64,000 nt of DNA from Candidatus Aquidulcis sp. (GTDB lineage Bacteria > Chloroflexota > Anaerolineae > UBA4142), in the NCBI GenBank assembly GCA_020723345.1, contig DYJA01000004.1:1-64000 (forward strand). Direction: 5' to 3'. The translations under genes were made by a program, and so were the position numbers. The notes under the pieces are model-generated. The model saw nothing but the letters and a program-made list of their open reading frames with translations. It did no database searches and was not told the DNA's origin. Below are positions 49,845-59,419 of this stretch, one piece after another. Every line of letters begins with the position of its first letter. Position 1 is the stretch's first letter.

Positions 49845-52800
49845 ATGCCCCAACTCACTCGGCGACAGTTTTTCCAAGTGACTGCCGCAGTCAGCGGTAG
49901 TCTGTTACTCCCCAGCGCCGCCCAAGCCGCCGGCGGCGACAAGAAATTTCCCCTGCACAAAAAGATCGGCGAAGGCGCGACGATTTGCCCGTACTGCTCG
50001 TGCGGCTGCGGTCTCATCATCGCGACCGACGAACAAGGACACATCGTCAACGTCGAAGGCGATCCGGAGAATCCAATCAACCGCGGCGCGCTCGATCCCA
50101 AATCGATCGCCGTCCGACAACTTTCCAACAGCCCGCTGCGTTTGAAAAATGTAATGTATCGCGCGCCCGGCGCGACGCAGTGGGAAGAAAAGTCGTGGGA
50201 CTGGGCGATGGAGGAAATTGCCAAGCGCGTCAAGAAAACGCGCGACGAAACTTTCGTCCGCACGGTCAAGGTTGCCGACAAGGATGTGCCGGTCAATCGC
50301 GCCGAGGGCTTTGCGTTCATCGGCGGCGCGGCGAACAACAACGAGGACTGCTATCTCGCGACCAAGTTGATGCGCACGCTGGGGGTCGTGTACCTCGAGC
50401 ATCAGGCACGGCTCTGACACTCTTCCACGGTGGCCGGTCTGGGCCCCACATTCGGTCGCGGCGCGATGACGAACGATTGGGTTGATCTCAAGAACGCCGA
50501 TGCCATTTTCGTCATCGGCGCGAACCCCGCGAGCAATCATCCCGCTTCCTTCACCTGGATCAACGACACGCGCGAGCGCGGCGCGAAACTCATCGTCGTC
50601 GACCCGGCGTTCACGCGCACCGCCGCCGCCGCCGATCTCTACGCGCCGATTCGTCCCGGCACGGACATTGTTTTCCTCGGCGCGCTGATGAGTTACGCGA
50701 TTCAGAACAAACTCTACAACGAGGAGTACATCAAAGCGTACACGAACGCGCTGACGCTCGTCAATCCCGATTTCAAAGGTCCGGCGGACCTAAATGGATT
50801 TTTCTCCGGTTTCAACAAGGAGACGAGCGCGTACGCCACCGCGACCTGGCAATACCAAACCGATAAAGTCAAAGTCACGGTCAAAGAAAAAGACGCGTCC
50901 GGCAAAGACGTTGACGTCGAAAAAGAATTTAGCGTCCCCAAGCAAGCCGCGAATCTCGACGACGCCGGCACGGTGTGGTCGCAACTGAAAAAGCATTACG
51001 CGCGCTACACGCCCGAAATGGTCGAGCGCGTGTGCGGCACCCCGAAAGATCAATTCCTCCAGGTCGCCAGGACATTCTGCGCGACCGGCGCGCCGGACAA
51101 ATCCGGTACGATCCTGTACGCGATGGGACAAACCCAGCACACCGTCGGCACGCAAAACGTCCGCGCGATGGCGATGCTCCAACTGATCCTCGGCAACATC
51201 GGCATCCCCGGCGGCGGCGTCAACGCGCTGCGCGGCGAATCGAACGTGCAAGGATCGACCGATATGGCGTTGCTCTTTGGCGATCTACCGGGCTATCTCG
51301 GCGCGCCGACGGATCGCCACGGCGATTTCAAGACGTACACGGCAAAGTTCGATACGACGAGTTACTGGGTCAACGGTCCGCGCTTTGCCACGAGTTTGCT
51401 CAAGGCGTGGTACGGCGACGCGGCGAAAAAAGAGAACGATTACTGCTTCAACTATCTCCCCAAGACGAGCGGCAACTATTCCTGGATTTCGATGTTCCAA
51501 GCGATGTACGCCGGAAAACTCAAAGGACTGATTGCGATGGGGATGAACCCGGCGGTTTCGGGTCCCAACGCGCGCATGGAACGCAAGTCGCTGGAAAAAC
51601 TCGATTGGCTCGTCGTGATGGATTTGTTCGAAACGGAGACCGCCGGTTTTTGGAAAGCGCCCGGCGTCGATCCCAAAACAGTCAACACCGAAGTCTTTCT
51701 GCTTCCCGCGCTCGACGCGATGGAAAAAGAGGGTTCAATCGTCACGAGCGGGCGCCGCATCCAATGGCGACCGCGCGTCGCGGCGGGTCCCGGCGATGCC
51801 AAGACCGATCTCGCAATTCTCGACCGGCTCGCCAAAGCGATCAAAGCCGTTTATGCCGGATCAACCGACGCGAAGGATCGTCCGATTCTCGATTTGAATT
51901 GGCTCTATGGCGACGATCCGGAACCGGATGTGTGGCTCGTCGCGCGCGAGATCAACGGCTATGCGCTCGACGATGTAAAAGACGCGGCAGGCGCGACGCT
52001 TTTGGCAAAAGGCGCGCTCTTGCCCGCGTTCGCGACAATTGCCTCCGCCGCGAATTTCGACGCGATCGCGTGCGGCAACTGGCTCTACGCCGGATATTTC
52101 GCGCCCGCCGACGATGGGCGCGGCATCTGGCGACCCGCGGCGCGACGGCGCGGTCAAAAAGATCCGGGCAACCTGGGGCTGTATCCGTACTGGGGCTACA
52201 CGTGGCCCGCGAATCGCCACATCATCTACAATCGCGCGTCGGCGCGACCGGATGGCAAGCCGTGGGCGGAGAACAAGAAATTGATCTGGTGGGACGCGGA
52301 GAAGAAAACCTGGACTGGTTACGATGTCCCGGATTTCGCGCCGACCAAAGCGCCGGACGCGAAAGCGAATCCGGCAGGCGCGGGTCTCGCCGCGCAATCC
52401 GGCACCGACGCGTTCTTGATGAAGGCGGACGGCAAGGGCTGGCTCTTTGCGCCGGCGGGGTTGGCGGAAGGACCGTTCCCGGAACACTACGAACCGGTCG
52501 AATCGCCGGTCACGAACTGTCTCTCCGCGTGCCAGTCGAACCCGGTCGTCAAAGTGTGGGCGACGGACAAGGGCAAACCGGTTGGCGATAACATCGGCAC
52601 GAGCGACAAGTTCCCGATCGTCTGCACCACGTTCCGCCTAGTCGAGCACTGGCAATCCGGCACGATGTCGCGCACGCTGCCCTGGCTCGCGGAAATCCAA
52701 CCCGAATTGTTCGTGATGATCGGCGCGGAACTGGCGAACGAGCGCGGTATCAAGAACGGCGAGATCGCCAAGATCGTTTCCGCGCGCGGCGAGATCAAAG

Positions 52801-53000
52801 CGGTCGCGCTGGTGACGCCGCGGATGAAACCGCTCACGGTGGACGGCAAAAAAGTCCACATGGTGCGCATGCCCTGGCATTACGGCTGGCAAGGTCTCGC
52901 GACCGGTGACGTGATCAACGACATTTCGCCGCACGTCGGCGACGCGAATACGATGATCCCGGAATACAAGGCGTTTCTCGTGGACGTGAGGAAAGCGTAA
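49845..53000 (+). CDS. fdnG: Selenocysteine formate dehydrogenase, catalytic subunit (FdnG/FdhA-type)
   Basis: 1051 aa if UGA at 50415-50417 is read as selenocysteine (residue 191; context HQARL-Sec-HSSTVAGLGP then TFGRGAMTND). TAT signal RRQFFQV with hydrophobic core, so exported. The [4Fe-4S] site is CPYCSCGCG (about 48-56), but the usual fourth Cys (GxLCPKG) is replaced by Asp (GALDPKS). bis-MGD molybdopterin domains run to the C-terminus (PWHYGWQGLATGDVIND). Oxidises formate to CO2 and passes electrons to the Fe-S subunit. GAGGAG ribosome binding site. Confidence 0.95.
50415..50449 (+). promoter_or_regulatory. UGA Sec codon and bacterial SECIS hairpin
   Basis: UGA at 50415-50417. 18 nt later the loop GGUCU begins (50436), the same spacing as in E. 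coli fdhF. Stem GG(429-430), bulged U431, GGCC(432-435), loop GGUCUG, GGCC(442-445), CC(446-447). The bulged U and GGU-containing apical loop are the SelB recognition elements. Confidence 0.92.
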
Positions 53001-53002
53001 AA

Positions 53003-53048
53003 ACGGAATACGCATTACGTATTACGTATTACGTATTGCGTGTTCCGT
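53003..53048. repeat. Heptad hairpin between fdhA and Fe-S subunit
   Basis: ACGGAATACGCATTACGTATTACGTATTACG, then TATTGCGTGTTCCGT; GTATTAC units and pairing ends. Confidence 0.92.
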
Positions 53049-53062
53049 AAGGAGCAATCACG

Positions 53063-53875
53063 ATGAGCAAATACGGAATGTTGATAGACGAAACGCGCTG
53101 CACCGGTTGCCGCGGCTGCCAGGTCGCGTGCAAACAGTGGAACGATCTGCCCGGCGAACAGACGCGCAATCGCGGCACGTACACGAATCCGCCCGCGCTC
53201 TCGGCGAAGACGTGGAACCTGATTCAGTACACCGAGGTCGAAACCAACGGTAGAGCCGGATTCTACTTTTTAAAGCACGCGTGTATGCACTGTGAGAAGC
53301 CCGCGTGCGCGTCCGTCTGTCCGGTCGGCGCGTTGTACAAAACGACGGAAGGTCCCGTCGTCTACGACGATACCAAATGTATCGGCTGTCGCTATTGTAT
53401 GACCGCGTGTCCTTTCAGCATCCCGACGTTTGAGTGGGGCAAGGGCTTGCTCGATCAGGCGCTCATTCGCAAATGCAACTTTTGCATCGATCGCGTCAGC
53501 AACGGACTGACTCCGGCGTGCGCCAAGACTTGTCCTTCGAAGGCGATCACGTTCGGCGAACGCGACAAGCTGATCGCGCAAGGCGAAGCGCAGATCCGCA
53601 AATATCCCGACAAGTACGTGAATCGCGTCTACGGCAAAGACGAAGTCGGCGGCACTTCGATTCTTTATCTCTCCGCGATTCCCTTCGATCAATTGGGGCT
53701 GCCGCGCGTGGGCACGACGCCGGTGACCGCGCTCAGCGAACAAGTGATGGAATACACGCTGCCCTTTGCGGGCGCGTGGGCGGCGACGCTTGCCGGACTG
53801 GCGATCCTCTTTCGCTTGCGAAATCGCGGCGCGCAACACGCGGCGGATGACGTCCACAAGGAGAAATCAGCATGA
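53063..53875 (+). CDS. fdnH: Formate dehydrogenase iron-sulfur subunit (FdnH/HybA-like)
   Basis: 270 aa. Four [4Fe-4S] cluster motifs: CTGCRGCQVACKQW, CMHCEKPACASVCP, CIGCRYCMTACP, and CNFCIDRVSNGLTPACAKTCP. One C-terminal TM helix (about 228-248) anchors it on the outer face of the membrane. No own signal: exported with the TAT partner. Overlaps the next gene by 4 bp (ATGA). Confidence 0.95.
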   Translation: MSKYGMLIDETRCTGCRGCQVACKQWNDLPGEQTRNRGTYTNPPALSAKTWNLIQYTEVETNGRAGFYFLKHACMHCEKPACASVCPVGALYKTTEGPVVYDDTKCIGCRYCMTACPFSIPTFEWGKGLLDQALIRKCNFCIDRVSNGLTPACAKTCPSKAITFGERDKLIAQGEAQIRKYPDKYVNRVYGKDEVGGTSILYLSAIPFDQLGLPRVGTTPVTALSEQVMEYTLPFAGAWAATLAGLAILFRLRNRGAQHAADDVHKEKSA

Positions 53876-55470
53876 CCACTCTGAATGCAACCCTCAATCG
53901 CTTCCGGATCTCGCCGATCATCTTGATCATGCTCGCGTTGATGGCGCTCGCCGTCGTTGTGGCGCTGGTGCGCTATCTGTTCGGTATCGGCGCGATCAGC
54001 AACTTGAGCGACGCGTACCCGTGGGGCATGTGGATCAGTTTCGATTTGCTGTGCGGCGTCGCGCTCGCGGCGGGCGCGTTCACGACGGCATCGGCGGTGT
54101 ACATTTTCAACGACAAACGCTTTACGCCGATTTTGCGCCCGGCGATTCTGACCGGTTTTCTCGGCTACTTGATGGTGATCGTCGCGCTGATGGTTGACCT
54201 GGGTCGCCCGGAGCGCATCTGGCACCTCATCGTCTACTGGAATCCGCACTCGGTCATGTTCGAAGTCGGCTGGTGCGTGATGCTGTACACGACCGTGCTC
54301 GCGCTCGAATTTTCGCCGCTCGTGTTCGAACGTTTCGGATGGAAGTTGCCGCTGAACATCGTCCACCGGCTCACGATGGTGTTTGTGATTCTCGGCACGC
54401 TGCTTTCCACCTTGCACCAATCGTCGCTCGGCTCGCTCTTTCTCGCGACACCGGGCAAGGTGAGTCCGTTGTGGTTCTCCGCATTCTTGCCGGTCTACTT
54501 TTTCCTTACGGCGGCGGCGGTCGGACCCGCGATGGTCATCGTCGAATCGTTCATCAGTTCACGCGCGTTCTACCGCGGGTTGGAAACGGAGTTGCTCGGC
54601 ACTTTTGCGAAGGTGATCCCGCCGGTGCTTGGCGTGTACCTCTTGCTAAAAGTGGTCGATCTCACCGTCTCCGGCAAATGGGTGTATGCGTTTCGCGATG
54701 GGATGAGCGTGTTGTTCTGGATCGAGATCATTGGCTTTGTCGTCTTGCCGATCGTGTTGTTCTCGATGCCGAAGGTTCGGCAGAATGGGCAATCGTTATT
54801 TGGCGCGGGGTTGCTTGTCGTCGGCGGCGTGGTTCTCAATCGCTTTAACGTGAGTCTGATCGGCTGGCCTCGCCCGGCGGACACGGCGTATTTCCCGAGC
54901 TGGATGGAATTCGCGATCACGTTCGGCATCATCGCGGCAGGTGTGGTGGCGTATGCGCTCGTCGCCAGGTTTTTTCCGTTGTTTGTGGAAGATCCGGTTA
55001 CGAAGCGAGCCCATGGAGTATCGCCGGAGATTTTGCGCCGCTCGCAGTTCTTGGTCTTTCCCGAAGCCGCGCGCGTTCAAGCCATCGCGGCGATTGCCGA
55101 GGAGCAGGATATTGCCGAGGACCAGGTGATTTTCCGGCAAGGGGATCCCGCGCAGGCGCTCTATATTTTGCTCGATGGAAGCGTCAATTTGTACTCGACG
55201 CGCGGACCTGGCGCGACCAATGAGTTACACCTGGGCACGATCAAACCCGGTGATCCGTTTGGCATCTCGACGCTGATCGATCCGTTCGTCCTGACTGCCT
55301 CGGCGCGGGCGGCGACCGCGTGCCGGGTTCTCAAGATTGACGGCAAGCAATTACGCGCGCTGGGCGCAGCCGATCCCCATTTGGGACAGACGCTCGCGCT
55401 GCGCGCCGCCCAAGCCGCGCTCACGCGCATGTCGTGGGCGCGTACCCGCCTGGCAGGCGCGCCGAGTTAG
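53872..55470 (+). CDS. NrfD/HybB-type membrane subunit fused to a cNMP-binding-like domain
   Basis: 532 aa. Residues about 1-390 are an NrfD/PsrC/HybB quinone-interacting membrane protein (about nine or ten TM helices; DLGRPERIWHLI and the WG..ISFDLLCG segment are typical). Residues about 400-520 are a cNBD: FRQGDPAQALYILLDGSVNLYS, then GDPFGISTLIDPFVLTASARA. This domain closely resembles the two stand-alone proteins at 46.3 and 55.5 kb and lacks canonical FGE/PRxA residues. It probably reduces menaquinone with formate electrons. I know no described NrfD protein with a C-terminal cNBD. Confidence 0.9.
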   Translation: MTTLNATLNRFRISPIILIMLALMALAVVVALVRYLFGIGAISNLSDAYPWGMWISFDLLCGVALAAGAFTTASAVYIFNDKRFTPILRPAILTGFLGYLMVIVALMVDLGRPERIWHLIVYWNPHSVMFEVGWCVMLYTTVLALEFSPLVFERFGWKLPLNIVHRLTMVFVILGTLLSTLHQSSLGSLFLATPGKVSPLWFSAFLPVYFFLTAAAVGPAMVIVESFISSRAFYRGLETELLGTFAKVIPPVLGVYLLLKVVDLTVSGKWVYAFRDGMSVLFWIEIIGFVVLPIVLFSMPKVRQNGQSLFGAGLLVVGGVVLNRFNVSLIGWPRPADTAYFPSWMEFAITFGIIAAGVVAYALVARFFPLFVEDPVTKRAHGVSPEILRRSQFLVFPEAARVQAIAAIAEEQDIAEDQVIFRQGDPAQALYILLDGSVNLYSTRGPGATNELHLGTIKPGDPFGISTLIDPFVLTASARAATACRVLKIDGKQLRALGAADPHLGQTLALRAAQAALTRMSWARTRLAGAPS

Positions 55471-55479
55471 GACACGTTC

Positions 55480-55516
55480 GTAGTGCGCGCTTTGAGCGCG
55501 CTCAAGCGCGCACTAC
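55480..55516. repeat. 37-bp palindromic repeat
   Basis: GTAGTGCGCGCTT (55480-55492) and AAGCGCGCACTAC (55504-55516) around GAGCGCGCTC. Lies just upstream of the cNBD ribosome binding site. Confidence 0.9.
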
Positions 55517-55531
55517 AAAATGGGAGGAGAC

Positions 55532-56011
55532 ATGGTTTCGCAAGAACTGTTGCGGCGGTACCCGTTTTTCGCGTTGTTCGACGAAGCGCAGCGCAAGGCG
55601 ATCGCGCAGATCGCGGACGAAATTCACTGCGAGTCCGGCACCCATTTTTTCGAGGAGGGCGAATCTGCTGACGCGCTGTATCTTTTGCTCACCGGCAGCG
55701 TCGATTTGTATTTCAATGTTCTGACGGAGCAGCACAAGGAATTGCACATCGGAGAGATCAATCCCGGTGAGCCGTTCGCGATCTCGGCGCTGATTCCGCC
55801 GCACATTCTGCAGCACTCGGCGCGCGCCGGCAAAGCGTGTCGCGCGCTCAAGATCAATTCGCTCGCGCTGCGCGGGCTGTGCGACCATGACGCCCAGATG
55901 GGTTATATCCTAATGCGCCATGTCACCAAAGCCGCCATGGAGCGGCTGCACTTTACGCGCATCCAGCTCGCCGCCGCGCGCGTGGGCGCATCGGAAATGG
56001 CACTGGCGTGA
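55532..56011 (+). CDS. Small stand-alone cyclic-nucleotide-binding-like protein (paralogue)
   Basis: 159 aa. Same fold and sequence as the 46.3-kb protein: LLRRYPFF, FFEEGESADALYLLLTGSVDL, the shared GEINPGEPFAISALIPP segment, and helix AAMERLHFTRIQLAAAR. Lacks a DNA-binding domain and canonical cyclic-nucleotide contacts. Lies between the NrfD-cNBD fusion and fdhE. GGGAGGAGA ribosome binding site. Possibly a partner of the membrane cNBD. Confidence 0.82.
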   Translation: MVSQELLRRYPFFALFDEAQRKAIAQIADEIHCESGTHFFEEGESADALYLLLTGSVDLYFNVLTEQHKELHIGEINPGEPFAISALIPPHILQHSARAGKACRALKINSLALRGLCDHDAQMGYILMRHVTKAAMERLHFTRIQLAAARVGASEMALA

Positions 56012-56021
56012 AAAACCGATG

Positions 56022-56087
56022 AAAGATGAAAGAGGAGAGATGAAGGTAGGTTCTCTCCTCTCTCCTCTTTCCTCTCTCCTTTCTCAT
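56022..56087. repeat. Heptad hairpin before fdhE
   Basis: GATGAAAGATGAAAGAGGAGAGATGAA paired with TCTCTCCTCTTTCCTCTCTCC; 7-bp units. Confidence 0.85.
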
Positions 56088-56095
56088 CTCTGAGT

Positions 56096-56938
56096 ATGAT
56101 CGGCTACGAAAAAATCTTGGATGAGTTGCAGCGCCGGAGCGCGCTCCATCCCGAAAACGCAGAGACGCTCGCGCTCTACGGCGATCTGCTCGCGGCGCAG
56201 GCGCGCGTGTCGGTGTTGCCGCGCGAATATGCCGCGATTGCTCAGATCGCGCCGACGCGCATTGAGCGCGGTTTGCCGGTGCTGCCGCCGGAAGCGTTTC
56301 GCGCCGATTGCGCCGCGCTCGCGCAACTGTGCGACGAGACGTGCGTCATCACCGCGCGCCACCGCGCTGATCTGCGCGACGCGCTCGACGCGCTCCGCGC
56401 CTGGCTCGCGCAAGAACACAATTCAATTTTGGCGTTCGCGGCGGAGTATCTCCGCGACGAGGGTCTTGGCAAAGCCAGGGAGATCGGGCTGGACACCCCG
56501 CTCCTTGGCTTTGTCCTCAACCATGCCTTGCATCCGTTCTTGCGGACGTACGCGCAAGTGGTGGGACCTTTCGTGGATTTGAGCATCTGGTTTCGCGCAC
56601 AGTGTCCCGTCTGCGGCGGCGCGCCGGATTTCGCGGCATTGGCGAAAGACACCGGCGCGCGCACCTTGCTCTGCGCGCGCTGCGATTTCGAGTGGTCGTT
56701 TTGGCGCGGCGCCTGCCCGTTCTGCGAATGTGACGATCCCGATCAGCAGAAATATTTCGCGTCGGACGATGAGGTCTATCGGCTTTACACGTGCGAAAAA
56801 TGCGGACGCTACATCAAGACGATTGATCTGCGTCAGGTCGCGGACGAGCGCATCTTGCCGGTCGAAAGGATTCTGACGATTCCGCTCGATCTTGCCGCGC
56901 GGCAGGTTTGCGCGGCGGCGTCCCAGCCAGCGTCATAG
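56096..56938 (+). CDS. fdhE: Formate dehydrogenase accessory protein FdhE
   Basis: 280 aa. C-terminal rubredoxin-like zinc or iron motifs CPVCGGAPDF, CARCDFEWSFWRGACPFC and CEKCGRYIKT typical of FdhE, which assists assembly of exported formate dehydrogenases. The N-terminal helical part is more variable. Context agrees with the formate dehydrogenase upstream. Confidence 0.93.
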   Translation: MIGYEKILDELQRRSALHPENAETLALYGDLLAAQARVSVLPREYAAIAQIAPTRIERGLPVLPPEAFRADCAALAQLCDETCVITARHRADLRDALDALRAWLAQEHNSILAFAAEYLRDEGLGKAREIGLDTPLLGFVLNHALHPFLRTYAQVVGPFVDLSIWFRAQCPVCGGAPDFAALAKDTGARTLLCARCDFEWSFWRGACPFCECDDPDQQKYFASDDEVYRLYTCEKCGRYIKTIDLRQVADERILPVERILTIPLDLAARQVCAAASQPAS

Positions 56939-56965
56939 GTTGGAGAAAAATGCGCGGGTGATGTT

Positions 56966-58597
56966 GTGAAATCCGTGTTATCGCCGCTCGCTCGATTGCG
57001 CCACGCGGCGCGTCGTACAAGTTTTTGGATTCTCGGAGCCGTGCTCGTCGTCGTCACGGCTCTTTACTATTTCTCGCCGCAGGTGCGCGCGCTGCCCCTG
57101 ATGCCCTATCCGCTGGAGCGCCACGCCGTCGAACGAATCATTTTCCTGCTGCCGGTCGCTGGCGCTGCCTTCGTATTCGGTCAAACTGGCGGGTTGATTA
57201 CGCTGGTTCTGATCACGCTCATCCTGTTGCCGCGCGCCGTGTGGCTTTCGCCATCTCCGGCGGACGCGGTTTTGGAAACCATAGCCGTCGCGCTCGTCGG
57301 TAGTTTCATCGTCTGGGCGATTGAGACCCAGGCGCGCGAGAAACGACTGCGCCAAGAACTAAGCCAACGACTCGAGCGTGCGTACGATCGTCTCCAGTCG
57401 CTGTACGACAGCGCGCAGACCGTCAATTCGACGCTCGATCTGCAACGCGTGCTCGATCAACTCGTCCAATCCACTGCCGAGGTGATGCGCGTGCGCGGCT
57501 GTTCGATCCGCTTGCTGGATGAGACCGGCAAACGGCTCAACGTTGCCGCGGTGTACGGCTTGAGCGAAATCTATGTGAAAAAAGGCGACCTGGTGCTGGA
57601 GCAGAATCCGCTGGCGCGCGAGGTGTTGGCGGGACAGGTCATCGCGATCGAGGACATCACACGAGACACGCGCTTGCAATATCCCGCGCAGGCAATTGCC
57701 GAAGGCATCCGCTCGATGTTGTCCGCGCCCATCTTGGGTAAGCGCGGACCTGTGGGGCTGATCCGCGCGTACAGCACCGACCTCGATCATTTCACCCAGG
57801 ACGATGCGACGTTCCTCACCGCGATTGCCAGCCAGGGCAGCATCGCCATCGAAAATGCGCTGGCGTATCAGGCGCTCGATAAACTTGACCAGATGAAATC
57901 CAGGTTCGTCCTGACCGTGACCCACGAGTTGCGTTCGCCCGTCAGTGTTGTCCGCAGTCTTTTGCGTACGTTGCGCGCGTCCTACGCGGGGACGCTGACG
58001 CCTGGACAAGACGATCTCGTCGCGCGCGCGCTGCGCCGCACCGATTTTCTGCAAACGCTGATTGACGATCTGCTCGACCTGGCAGCCGGGAAAAGCGAAT
58101 TCCGCGCGAGCGAAGAACGGGTGGAGATTTCATTGGGCGAGGCAATCGAGGATGTCGTACGGCGATTTCAAGTCCCGGCGGAGGAAAAGCGAATCGCGCT
58201 CGATGCTTGCTGCGAGAGCAACGCAGAATCCATCCGCGTTCTTGCGACGAAAGAGGGCATTGATCGAATTCTCAACAATCTCGTATCGAACGCGATCAAG
58301 TACACACCCACGGGCGGTCGCGTCATTATGCGATTGCAGCGAATGGATGGAGAAGCGCGTCTGCAAGTCGAAGACACCGGGATCGGCATTCCCGAAGACG
58401 CGTTGCCGCATCTGTTTGAAGAATTTTATCGCGCGCCGAATGCCAAATCTCAGGAGAAAGAAGGCACAGGGCTGGGACTGGCGATCGCCAGAGACTTAGT
58501 GCTGCGGTACGGTGGACGGATCGACGCGCAAAGCAAGGTGGGAACTGGTACGATGTTCACAATCACTTTGCCGTGTCAACGAATCGGAAACGAATAA
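56966..58597 (+). CDS. Sensor histidine kinase with GAF domain
   Basis: 543 aa, GTG start. Three to four N-terminal TM helices (about 18-125, KdpD-like 4-TM), coiled coil, GAF domain (about 155-300), HisKA with His320 (THELRSPVSVVRSLLR), HATPase_c with NLVSNAIKYTPTGG, DTGIGIP and GTGLGLAIA. No adjacent regulator, so its partner is unknown. Its last codons fall in the inverted repeat at 58572-58651. Confidence 0.92.
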   Translation: MKSVLSPLARLRHAARRTSFWILGAVLVVVTALYYFSPQVRALPLMPYPLERHAVERIIFLLPVAGAAFVFGQTGGLITLVLITLILLPRAVWLSPSPADAVLETIAVALVGSFIVWAIETQAREKRLRQELSQRLERAYDRLQSLYDSAQTVNSTLDLQRVLDQLVQSTAEVMRVRGCSIRLLDETGKRLNVAAVYGLSEIYVKKGDLVLEQNPLAREVLAGQVIAIEDITRDTRLQYPAQAIAEGIRSMLSAPILGKRGPVGLIRAYSTDLDHFTQDDATFLTAIASQGSIAIENALAYQALDKLDQMKSRFVLTVTHELRSPVSVVRSLLRTLRASYAGTLTPGQDDLVARALRRTDFLQTLIDDLLDLAAGKSEFRASEERVEISLGEAIEDVVRRFQVPAEEKRIALDACCESNAESIRVLATKEGIDRILNNLVSNAIKYTPTGGRVIMRLQRMDGEARLQVEDTGIGIPEDALPHLFEEFYRAPNAKSQEKEGTGLGLAIARDLVLRYGGRIDAQSKVGTGTMFTITLPCQRIGNE

Positions 58598-58651
58598 ACG
58601 AATCGCGCGATCACATTCGTTTATTCGTTGCGCGAAGCGATTCGTTGACAC
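58572..58651. repeat. Inverted repeat between convergent genes
   Basis: GTGTCAACGAATCG...ACGAATAAACGAAT against ATTCGTTTATTCGTTGCGCG...CGATTCGTTGACAC. Includes the stop codons of both convergent genes. Confidence 0.88.
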
Positions 58652-59366
58652 GTCGACGCCAATCTTTGATCGCGAACGGCGTGTAGAGGATCAAGAAAAC
58701 AGCCAAGCCGATCAGTTCGAGGAACGCGATGTAAAGGGGCCACTCCGGCAGCGCGTCGATTAGTGTCGGCGTCTCCGGTTTGTGCGCGATGAAAAGATAG
58801 TTGCTCCCCAGGAATAAATTTACGACGAAGATGATCGCCATGTAAACGTTCGTGCCGACAACCACGCGCGCGAACGATTTCCAAGTCGGACGCAATTTTT
58901 CAATCGCGGTCAGATAGACCGCGCCGGTCACAATCGCGCCGTGCGAGACGAGCGGCTGAAAGAAACGATAGTGGGGAAAGCCGTAGATGCCGGAATCGGG
59001 CGTGAGAATCGCCTGGATTCCCGCGCCGATGCCGAGAAAGTAGATGAAATCGTACAGTTTGTAGTTGCCGGTGAACAACGTCGCCGCGACGACCCAGACG
59101 AGGATGCTGCAAATGTGCAACGGCAGCGTGTAGCGCACGCTCCACACGCCGACGTACCAATTCCACCAATGCCACACAATTTCGTTGACGACGAGAATCG
59201 TCGCGAGCGCGTAGCGAAAAATCGTTTTCGCGCGCGGCGACGGACTTTTCCAACCGAAGACGATGCGCAGATTGATCAGCAAAATGATCGCCATGCCGAT
59301 CAAGTGATGCGGCCCAAAAAGCACGAACGGCGCGCCTTGCCAATCACCCGCAAAAAAGTCGAGCAT
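58611..59366 (-). CDS. TIGR02206/YwaF family membrane protein
   Basis: 251 aa, about seven TM helices. FGPHHLIGMAIILLIN in TM1, LPLHICSILVWVVAA, and IYGFPHYRFFQPLVSHG are typical of the TIGR02206 (YwaF) family, whose function is not established. The C-terminal 13 residues after KDWRRR come from the shared repeat. Confidence 0.85.
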   Translation of the reverse strand: MLDFFAGDWQGAPFVLFGPHHLIGMAIILLINLRIVFGWKSPSPRAKTIFRYALATILVVNEIVWHWWNWYVGVWSVRYTLPLHICSILVWVVAATLFTGNYKLYDFIYFLGIGAGIQAILTPDSGIYGFPHYRFFQPLVSHGAIVTGAVYLTAIEKLRPTWKSFARVVVGTNVYMAIIFVVNLFLGSNYLFIAHKPETPTLIDALPEWPLYIAFLELIGLAVFLILYTPFAIKDWRRRVNESLRATNKRM

Positions 59367-59419
59367 GAATCTGTTTCTTCAGCGCCAGGGCAACCGGATG
59401 AATGGCGCCCACGCGCGAC

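Noticed and set aside
50415-50417. TGA as a frameshift or nonsense mutation in the formate dehydrogenase
   Set aside because: The same frame continues with the conserved sequence, and a SECIS hairpin at the correct distance explains it as selenocysteine.
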